The notes under the pieces: model-generated
Database searches by the model: none
The model's input: the letters and a program-made list of their open reading frames with translations, nothing else
Told to the model about the DNA's origin: nothing
Source of the DNA: Planctomycetota bacterium
GTDB lineage: Bacteria; Planctomycetota; Planctomycetia; Isosphaerales; Isosphaeraceae
Assembly: GCA_021818605.1 (NCBI GenBank)
Contig: JAKAUH010000708.1
Coordinates: 1-13,410, forward strand
Reading direction: 5' to 3'
Length of the DNA stretch: 13,410 nucleotides
Translations under genes and position numbers: made by a program
Shown: in pieces, positions 1-5,097 of the stretch
Layout: each line of letters opens with the position of its first letter
How positions within the stretch are numbered: the stretch's first letter is position 1

Positions 1-1193
1 AGAGTCCGTAGCGCGTTGAATGCGCCATACCGAACCTCGACGTCCGACTCGTCCATCAGCTTTCGCAGCTTCATGTGCGACGCCGACTGGTCGAGCGATG
101 CCAGCGCCGCCAGGGCATACGCCCGGAATCCGCGCTCCCGCACGGCCGTTTCGCCCAGCACGTCCACGCCGGAGGTGTCGTTGAGATAGGCCAGCGCCTC
201 GGCCGCGAAGAACCGGACCTGGGTGTTCGGGCTCTTGAGTCCCGCCTTGAGCGAGTCGACCGCCGTGTTGCCCAGGCCCTCGAGCTTCAGCGCCGCGATT
301 CCGGCCTTCTTGGGATCGAGCAGCTCCTTGCTCCACGTCGCCTGGCGCATGGTCCGCAACTCGGGCGTGTCGATCATGGGCAGGGCCTGGACGACCCGGA
401 AGAACCGCGGCTGGTTCTGGTGGTACAGCTCCGGCACGCGGAGCTCGAGGTGGCTGGCTGACTTCCCATTGGCGACACCCTTCTGGTGGCCGTCCTCGAT
501 CTGGTGGAACCGCTCGTTGACCACCGATTCGAGCATCTTGGCCGTGTAGTAGCTCTCGCGCGTTTCGCGGATGACCAGGGTGAAGGGATACTCCTTCCTC
601 ACCCGGCCGCCTCCCAGGACGCGGCCGACCTTGAGGTTGTCGGGCTTGCCCGGCATGCCGACCATGATCGGGCCGCGGGCCAGGGCCAGCTCGTGATCGC
701 GAAGGGTCTGGCCCCGGTCGGTGAAGCTGAGGCGATAGAGCCGGGAGGTGAGTAGATAACCGCCGGCCAGGCTCTTCGTGCTACACCCGGGCGGGACCTC
801 CACCTGGACGTCGATCGGATCCTCCGGACCGACTCCCATCGGGATCGTCATCTTCACGATCACCATCGAGTACCGCGAATTGGCGAGGTATCGCTCGGGA
901 TGCTCGACGTTCGCCTTGGTCATCTCATCGAGCAGGATCTTGCGATAGGTCGACGGCGGCGCGTCGCCTCCGGTATTCTCGAGGTTCGATACCAGGCCGA
1001 CCCCCTCGACCATCATCTCGCCCCGGCTTACCACGTAGGCGAGGTCGCCGACGCTCTCGTTAATCTTTGGGGGCTTCGACCTGTGCTTCCTCGACGTGGG
1101 GCCGGCAAACGCAAGCGAGACCGCGACCGCCATCGCGGCCGTCGCGACCAGGATTCCGAGGGCCCGTGGCCGACCGGGGACCATTCGCCGCAT
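1..1193 (-). CDS. FlgI-like secreted protein with C-terminal HEAT repeats (partial)
   Basis: The gene reads leftward and leaves the window, so only its first 397 residues are visible. Residues 1-30 form a signal peptide ending in AFA. Residues about 46-275 resemble the flagellar P-ring protein FlgI along its length: a GVGLVSNLENTGG segment like FlgI's GLVVGLNGTGD, then IPMGVGPEDPIDVQVEV, SLAGGYLLTSRL, and VGRVLGGGRVRKEYP matching the FlgI GRIPNGAIVEREVP region. Residues about 296-397 are alpha-helical HEAT-type repeats (for example QVRFFAAEALAYL and EVRYGAFNALRT), which ordinary FlgI lacks. The start is set by AAGGAGG at 1201-1207, 7 nt before the ATG. No flagellar gene lies in the window, so a P-ring role is doubtful; the FlgI fold may serve another periplasmic structure. 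The fold similarity is judged from memory of the family. Confidence 0.8.
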   Translation of the reverse strand, partial: MRRMVPGRPRALGILVATAAMAVAVSLAFAGPTSRKHRSKPPKINESVGDLAYVVSRGEMMVEGVGLVSNLENTGGDAPPSTYRKILLDEMTKANVEHPERYLANSRYSMVIVKMTIPMGVGPEDPIDVQVEVPPGCSTKSLAGGYLLTSRLYRLSFTDRGQTLRDHELALARGPIMVGMPGKPDNLKVGRVLGGGRVRKEYPFTLVIRETRESYYTAKMLESVVNERFHQIEDGHQKGVANGKSASHLELRVPELYHQNQPRFFRVVQALPMIDTPELRTMRQATWSKELLDPKKAGIAALKLEGLGNTAVDSLKAGLKSPNTQVRFFAAEALAYLNDTSGVDVLGETAVRERGFRAYALAALASLDQSASHMKLRKLMDESDVEVRYGAFNALRT

Positions 1194-1200
1194 TTGCCTG

Positions 1201-1207
1201 CCTCCTT
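1201..1207 (-). promoter_or_regulatory. Shine-Dalgarno site of the FlgI-like gene
   Basis: On the minus strand this reads AAGGAGG, ending 7 nt before the ATG at 1193. It is the clearest ribosome binding site in the window and fixes the start. Several other genes here, such as those at 8221, 8913 and 11315, have no comparable site. Confidence 0.8.
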
Positions 1208-1349
1208 GCCCAACGCAGCAATCGGGGAGAACCCCCGGACCCGACCCGAGAACCGGGCCGCGTCGTTCTTATCCAATCGCGCCCGCCCACTTCCCTGTGA
1301 GACGGCCGCCAGTTCGTCCGTTCGGGCAAGGTCACCCGACGGTGGCTGA

Positions 1350-1378
1350 AATCTAGCCCTTCGTTCGGAAAGGGTCAA
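1350..1378 (-). promoter_or_regulatory. Candidate sigma-70-type promoter for the FlgI-like gene
   Basis: On the minus strand TTGACC (1378-1373, 5 of 6 matches to TTGACA) is followed after exactly 17 nt by TAGATT (1355-1350, 4 of 6 matches to TATAAT). It would give a leader of roughly 150 nt before the ATG at 1193. It was picked by eye and has no experimental support. Confidence 0.4.
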
Positions 1379-1513
1379 GATGGAATTCTCTCATTGTGGA
1401 CGACCCGCGGGACGACAACCGCCGGCTGCCCGCACGAATGAATGACCGCGCGGTCCTCCTCGGCACCATTGACCGGACGCGCGATGACGCGGCCTGTATC
1501 ATGGTCGACCGTG

Positions 1514-1540
1514 GGCTGCGCCCAAACGTTGGGCGCGGCT
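1514..1540. promoter_or_regulatory. Strong inverted repeat / 5'-leader hairpin upstream of creatininase gene
   Basis: The core is a perfect 8-bp inverted repeat, GCGCCCAA (1518-1525) and TTGGGCGC (1529-1536), around ACG. In RNA the stem extends through U-G, C-G, G-C and G-U pairs to 1514/1540, giving about 12 pairs. It ends 32 nt before the ATG at 1573. It could be an operator or a leader hairpin. No T-run follows, so it does not look like an intrinsic terminator. Confidence 0.55.
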
Positions 1541-1572
1541 GGACGATCGGCGACCAGACGGAGACATTTACC

Positions 1573-2451
1573 ATGACCAGCCGCGCTGCCACCGAGTATC
1601 GCTACGAGAAGCTGACCTGGCCCGAGATCAACGACGCGGTCGAGCTGGGGAAGGTCTGCGTCCTGCCCTGTAGTGCCGTCGAGCAGCACGGGCCGCACCT
1701 GCCGCTGGATGTCGACGTCGTCTGCCCGACCGAGATCGCCCGGGGCGCCGGCCGCGCGATTCCCGAGAAAATGCTCGTCCTGCCCACATTTCACTACGGC
1801 TACACCGGGCACGTCATGGACTTTCCCGGGACGATCAACATGCACTTCGAGCACTTCATCGCCGGCGTGCTCGACGTCGTCAAGAGCCTCGCTTATCACG
1901 GGTTCAAGAAGATTGTCCTTCTGAACGGCCATGGTTCGAACTGGCCCAACCTCGACCTGATCGCCCGCCGGGCGAACCTCGAGACGGATGGCGAGTGCGT
2001 ACCCGTCTGCTGGTGGAGCTTGCTCACCGTCGACAGGGACTTCCTGCCCGGCTGGCGCCAGAGCAAGTTTCCCGGCGGCTGCGCGCACGCCTGCGAGCTG
2101 GAGACGTCGCTGTACCTTTATCTCGACGGCGACAACGTGCGGAAGGACCAGATCCAGAGCGGCACGATCTCGTTCAATGAGGAAGCGAGCCCGTTCATGT
2201 GGGTCGACCTGTTCGGGGCCGGCCCGTCGACGTTGATCTCGTGGACCAGCAGCTATTCGGAAACCGGCGTGCTGGGCGCGGCCGAACTGGCCACGGCCGA
2301 GAAGGGGCGGCTGGCTTATGAGGAAGCGGTCAAGCAGCTCGCCCGGTTCATCTCGTGGTTCAAGGACCGGCCGAAGGACGTGCGCCGCGATTATCACCGC
2401 CGGCCGCCGACAATGCCGGTCCCCTGGGGCCAGCGGCCGGTCGGGTCGTGA
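1573..2451 (+). CDS. Creatininase-family metallohydrolase
   Basis: The product is 292 aa, a little longer than the usual ~250 aa. Family motifs are clear: SAVEQHGPHLPLDVD at residues 34-48 gives metal ligands Glu37, His39 and Asp48; NGHGSN at 118-123 gives His120; HACELETS at 172-179 matches the family HAGE-x-ETS motif. These enzymes use a two-metal site for amide or ring hydrolysis: creatinine in true creatininase, formamide in ArfB-type deformylases, and a peptide bond in MftE. Where true creatininase has GHYEN with a Glu metal ligand, this protein has Ser122, so creatinine is an unlikely substrate. No signal peptide is seen, so it is probably cytoplasmic. I chose the ATG at 1573 because the family fold begins just after it and GGAGA lies about 8 nt upstream. 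The last 30 residues are Arg/Pro-rich. No neighbour suggests the substrate. Confidence 0.9.
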   Translation: MTSRAATEYRYEKLTWPEINDAVELGKVCVLPCSAVEQHGPHLPLDVDVVCPTEIARGAGRAIPEKMLVLPTFHYGYTGHVMDFPGTINMHFEHFIAGVLDVVKSLAYHGFKKIVLLNGHGSNWPNLDLIARRANLETDGECVPVCWWSLLTVDRDFLPGWRQSKFPGGCAHACELETSLYLYLDGDNVRKDQIQSGTISFNEEASPFMWVDLFGAGPSTLISWTSSYSETGVLGAAELATAEKGRLAYEEAVKQLARFISWFKDRPKDVRRDYHRRPPTMPVPWGQRPVGS

Positions 2452-2465
2452 TCGACCGCGCGATG

Positions 2466-3170
2466 CTACTGCGGCCCGTCGTCCTTCTTGATCGGCGAGA
2501 GGACGCGTCTGAAGAAGTGCCTTCGGGTCTGGGTTTGCGCCTCGTCGGGGTAGTGCTCGACCTCACCGCGCGAGCTGAGCCGGTACGGGCCCGAGCCCAT
2601 GAAGAAGTGGTCGCGTACGCCCTGGGCGTTGAGCAGCCAGCCCGACTCCCACACCAGCTTGCCGGTCTTGACGTCGTAGGCGTACAGGATCGCCTTGACC
2701 ACCGCGTCCTCGCGGTTGGTCTGCGACATGTTCAAGTTCGAGCCGCCGTTCGAGGCGACCGTGGCCCCGGTGAGCGATGGCATCAGGCTCATGCCCGGCA
2801 GGCCGAGGCTCGTGTCGCGCATATCCGTGCCGTAGGCCCCGAAGGACGGCTCGAGGATGATCTGGGCCTTGTCCTTGTTGTTCTCCAGCAAGACGCCGTG
2901 CTCGGTCATGGTGCGGCGGATGCTCGAGGTTACGTAATCCTTGTCGACCACGGTCGAGATGTACTGGGGATCGACGAACACCCGGAGCCCCGCCAGCGGG
3001 TGGAAGTCAACGCGGTGCAGCGCATCGTCCCAGGTGCCGGTCAGCAGGAGCTGCTCGGTGCCGGTACGCGCCGTCCCCGTCATCTTCACGCTGGTGCAGC
3101 CGCTGGCTGCGAGCACCGCGATCGCGGGCAGCAGGCACCGAGCCGCGAGTTTTCTTGACATCCTTGCCAT
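2466..3170 (-). CDS. DUF6655-like lipoprotein
   Basis: The product is 234 aa. It starts MARMSRK, then a hydrophobic stretch and a lipobox AASGC with Cys25 as the lipidation site, so it should be a membrane-anchored lipoprotein. After the Cys come SVKMTGTARTGTEQLLLTG, FHPLAGLRVFVDPQYI, an YVTSSIRRTM helix, LEPSFGAYGTD, and a late AYDVKTGKLVWESG block followed by GSGPY. This order matches, from memory, the planctomycete DUF6655 proteins of unknown function. A second ATG at 3161 would shorten it by three residues and leave the signal peptide intact; neither start has a good ribosome site. It converges with the creatininase gene at 14 bp. A candidate promoter lies at 3310-3338, so it is probably transcribed alone. 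The family name is recalled, not searched. Confidence 0.8.
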   Translation of the reverse strand: MARMSRKLAARCLLPAIAVLAASGCTSVKMTGTARTGTEQLLLTGTWDDALHRVDFHPLAGLRVFVDPQYISTVVDKDYVTSSIRRTMTEHGVLLENNKDKAQIILEPSFGAYGTDMRDTSLGLPGMSLMPSLTGATVASNGGSNLNMSQTNREDAVVKAILYAYDVKTGKLVWESGWLLNAQGVRDHFFMGSGPYRLSSRGEVEHYPDEAQTQTRRHFFRRVLSPIKKDDGPQ

Positions 3171-3309
3171 GGTCGAGCGCCATCGATTATCGCGACGGCC
3201 TGGTCGTCGGCGCGGCGGGCGATCTGTCCATTCGAACGCCGCGACAGCAGGCCATGATCGGACTGGCGCTGATTTCGCCGCCCGGGCCGGAATTCTCCCG
3301 GCCGCGGGA

Positions 3310-3338
3310 AGTATAGTCGGCCAACCCCGCGCAGGCAA
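3310..3338 (-). promoter_or_regulatory. Candidate promoter of the lipoprotein gene
   Basis: On the minus strand TTGCCT (3338-3333) is followed after exactly 17 nt by TATACT (3315-3310, 5 of 6 matches). The predicted leader is about 135 nt. Just downstream at 3285-3303 is a 6-bp inverted repeat, GGCCGG/CCGGCC with a 7-nt loop, which would lie near the 5' end of the transcript. Confidence 0.45.
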
Positions 3339-3389
3339 CCCGATCATCGCGCTGGAACTTGAATCTTTTTTCTTGCAAAGTCTACAAGA

Positions 3390-3653
3390 ATCGCAACGCG
3401 AGTCCGGCGCGTCGCGAATGCCTTCGCTGATAAACGAGAGGAAGGCCCATCGGGTTTGGTCCGGGTGTTTCCCGCCGAGCGGCGGACCCGATTCCTCCGT
3501 CCATACGTCGAATGGCTCCTCAGCTAATCCATGCCCATCGGCGAGCGTTGCGTGCCAGGGATCCGACGAATCGTCGCGGTGGAACGAGAAGCGGATGAGC
3601 GTTTGATGCCCCCAGCGGTCGGCCCCGATGTCGAACGCGGGCGAAGGTTCAAC
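3390..3653 (-). pseudogene. Coding-looking frame without a start codon (possible gene remnant)
   Basis: For about 88 codons this minus-strand frame reads like a globular protein, with mostly G or C at third positions. Recognisable pieces are GADRWGHQTLIRFSFHRD, EEPFDVWTEESGPPLGG and DQTRWAFLSFISEGIRDAP. No ATG, GTG or TTG occurs in this frame near its left-hand neighbour; the only upstream candidate is a GTG at 3794, deep inside the cysteine-cluster gene. It may be the end of a gene whose start was lost, or the out-of-frame tail of the upstream gene after a frameshift. No stop codon closes it: the frame stays open into the lipoprotein gene, but protein character fades after an A-rich run near 3370. 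I do not recognise the family. Confidence 0.35.
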
Positions 3654-4032
3654 GACCCACGGTCGGCGGATCAGCCGGTTCGCCGCGAGTGGCTCCGGTC
3701 CTGGTGCGTGTGGCGACGGACCGTGTGAAGATCGTCTCCAGTTTGCACCAGAACGCCCTGAAGTCGGCAGCTCGCCAATAAGATTCCAGGCCACGCGCGG
3801 CCAGGAGCACCCGGCCGGTGGCCTTGTGCAAGTCGGCCTTGATCTTCCCGATCTCCTCGGAGACCTCTCGGTTCCGATCGATCCGCTCAGGCCCCAGCCA
3901 GCTCGAGATCGAATCCTCGGTGAGCATAAAGGCCTGCTCCTTGCAGCAGTCGGCCGTGCACCGTGTCTGGCAGTCCATCAGCAAGCGGCCAAGCACCGGC
4001 GAGATTTTGACAATGTGTTGCACGTCAATCAT
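3649..4032 (-). CDS. Small protein with Cys-x3-Cys-x3-Cys-Cys cluster (possibly DUF6331-like)
   Basis: The product is 127 aa. Near its N-terminus it has DCQTRCTADCCKEQAF, placing Cys at 21, 25, 29 and 30, a pattern suited to metal binding or disulfides. It resembles, from memory and with low certainty, the DUF6331 family of unknown function. The middle (residues about 49-85) is a charged helix, followed by WRAADFRAFWCKLETIF. The last 24 residues are Arg/Thr-rich and unlike the rest, so the C-terminus may be altered by a frameshift (see the frame at 3390-3653). I chose the ATG at 4032; a TTG at 4092 would add 20 residues. It follows the TPR-like gene on the same strand after 126 nt and could be the last gene of that unit. 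Confidence 0.6.
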   Translation of the reverse strand: MIDVQHIVKISPVLGRLLMDCQTRCTADCCKEQAFMLTEDSISSWLGPERIDRNREVSEEIGKIKADLHKATGRVLLAARGLESYWRAADFRAFWCKLETIFTRSVATRTRTGATRGEPADPPTVGR

Positions 4033-4158
4033 TCCCAGGCTCACGGAAGTGAAGGACTCGAGCGATGAACGAGCACTCTTCCGGGCCTGCAAGGCCCAGG
4101 ATTGACGGGTCCGCGAGTCCGCTTCAGCCGCCAGAAGAGAATACCCCTCATCGCGCTG

Positions 4159-4755
4159 TCAGGCCGAACGATCCACAGCCGCGTCACTCAAAAGATCTTG
4201 AATCTGATCGGCATATGGACCTTTAAGCTGAAGGACATGAACGGAGCCCGTGGAGGAATCGACCAGTAAGTCCACGCCGAGGTCCTCGACCCTGGTTTCC
4301 TTTGATCCCCTTTCAAACTGAGCGACGTGGACCGCCTCGACGAGGCATCGAAGGAACTCCTTCCTTCGGTTCAATTGCCGATAGGCTTTCGCCTGGCCGA
4401 TCAGTCCTTCGATGAGCAGTTGTCGCGCGGACGCCACGCCGTCCGCATAGATTTCCGCGGCCGACTGCGGGTCGTCCTCGACGTTGTCGAGGAACTGGCC
4501 GAGCTCGATCGCAGCGGCGGGCGACCCCTGATCCAGTACGACGGCCTGTCGGAGCGCCTCGCTGGCCCCGTTCAGGTCGTGTGGTCCATCCTCCTGGAGC
4601 TGCACGAGGCTTGCCCACAGCACGCGGAGATGTGCGTTTCCGGGCCACGCACCTAGCAACAACTCAACCTCGGCCAGTGCGGTGTCGTACTCCTGCTTTT
4701 TCCACAGGCGAGTGATTTTCGAAAGCCCCTGCTTGAAAGAGCGGACGTCTTTCAT
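4159..4755 (-). CDS. TPR-like helical repeat protein
   Basis: The product is 198 aa with no signal peptide or membrane segment, so it is probably cytoplasmic. Residues about 8-150 are paired helices of TPR type: QEYDTALAEVELLLGAWPGN, then SEALRQAVVLDQGSPAAAIELG, then a SAAEIYADGVASARQLL unit. The C-terminus, from EDLGVDLLVDSSTG onward, looks like a short beta-containing cap. Its ATG overlaps the TGA of the preceding small frame as ATGA (4755-4752), which points to coupled translation; AAGGGG lies upstream. As the sequence stands, the reading frame is also open without a stop back to the ATG at 4962, so the encoded protein could be a 267-aa fusion. Third-position GC suggests the upstream 69 codons were originally a separate gene. 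Confidence 0.75.
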   Translation of the reverse strand: MKDVRSFKQGLSKITRLWKKQEYDTALAEVELLLGAWPGNAHLRVLWASLVQLQEDGPHDLNGASEALRQAVVLDQGSPAAAIELGQFLDNVEDDPQSAAEIYADGVASARQLLIEGLIGQAKAYRQLNRRKEFLRCLVEAVHVAQFERGSKETRVEDLGVDLLVDSSTGSVHVLQLKGPYADQIQDLLSDAAVDRSA

Positions 4756-4962
4756 GATTTGCGCCCCTTCCCTTTCTCCTTGAGTCGCACGGCTTGTTCG
4801 ATCAGCTTCTTCATCTGTCGAGCTTTCTTGATCGGGTGGATTTGAAGCAGCCAGATCCTTGATCTCCCTGTACGTCTTCGTTTCGTGGTCGCGGTGGTAC
4901 GATCTGGACTTTTTCAAGCCCCCTGGGATCACTCTGGCGGCGATATCGTCGTCCCGGGCCAT
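4752..4962 (-). pseudogene. Small basic protein gene (~69 aa) with an apparent +1 frameshift
   Basis: From the ATG at 4962 the protein begins MARDDDIAARVIPGGLKKSR and continues as helical sequence through KTYREIKDLAASNPP. Near 4834-4836 (CCC on the minus strand) one base appears to be extra. Removing it continues the protein as IKKARQMKKLIEQAVRL and ends it at TGA 4754-4752, which overlaps the next ATG by four bases. Without the correction the frame reads ESSTDEEADRTSRATQ and runs into the TPR-like gene. Downstream of the slip, third-position GC is about 17 of 26 codons in the corrected frame against about 9 of 26 in the uncorrected one. AGGA lies 7 nt before the start. I do not recognise the family; it is short and Lys/Arg-rich. 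A sequencing error, a real mutation or programmed frameshifting are all possible. Confidence 0.6.
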
Positions 4963-4971
4963 CGTGCCATC

Positions 4972-5097
4972 CTACCAGTCGGAGTTGGGCATCCCAAGGG
5001 TCAGATCGCACGCGTGCTTTCTCATGTCGAGATGTCTTCGACGCGAATCAGCCTCGTACCCGTCGGCCAGTTTGGCGTTGAGCTTTCGCCTGGTCAT
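4972..5097 (-). CDS. 41-aa protein, ATGA-overlapped with the upstream membrane protein gene
   Basis: The product begins MTRRKLNAKLADGYEADSRR and ends in MPNSDW. Its ATG shares ATGA (5097-5094) with the stop of the 978-aa gene, and its TAG lies 9 nt before the next start at 4962. About 29 of 40 codons end in G or C, similar to real genes nearby. The pattern of a short Lys/Arg start, LxxGYxADxxR and an acidic or Trp end is reminiscent of small antitoxin-like proteins that accompany toxins in TA pairs, but that is a weak impression and no known toxin is adjacent. The tight spacing on both sides is the best evidence that it is real. Confidence 0.55.
   Translation of the reverse strand: MTRRKLNAKLADGYEADSRRRHLDMRKHACDLTLGMPNSDW

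Larger units (their letters stand above)
1194..1572. other. Divergent intergenic region between FlgI-like and creatininase genes
   Basis: This 379-bp stretch holds the Shine-Dalgarno site and candidate promoter of the leftward FlgI-like gene and a strong hairpin in front of the rightward creatininase gene. The open frame that continues upstream of the creatininase start to 1396 gives Arg/Asp-rich sequence that is neither a signal peptide nor part of the enzyme fold, so I treat it as non-coding. I see no RNA gene. Confidence 0.6.

Noticed and set aside
1469..1502. TTGACC...TATCAT as a promoter for the creatininase gene
   Set aside because: The spacer is 22 nt, too long for a sigma-70-type promoter.
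1396..1572. In-frame upstream extension of the creatininase gene (59 codons)
   Set aside because: It encodes Arg/Asp-rich sequence with no signal peptide, covers a strong hairpin, and lies outside the enzyme fold; the ATG at 1573 has a ribosome site.
1375..2397. 340-codon open frame antisense to the creatininase gene
   Set aside because: It mirrors the high-GC codons of the creatininase gene and shows no domain or low-complexity-free protein pattern.
2466..3794. One 442-aa protein covering the lipoprotein and the sequence upstream
   Set aside because: The lipoprotein has its own signal peptide with lipobox starting at 3170 and its own promoter; the frame is open upstream only because of high GC and a possible gene remnant.
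4093..4158. Possible terminator between the TPR-like gene and the cysteine-cluster gene
   Set aside because: No stable hairpin with a T-run on the minus strand was found in this gap, so I left them as possibly co-transcribed.
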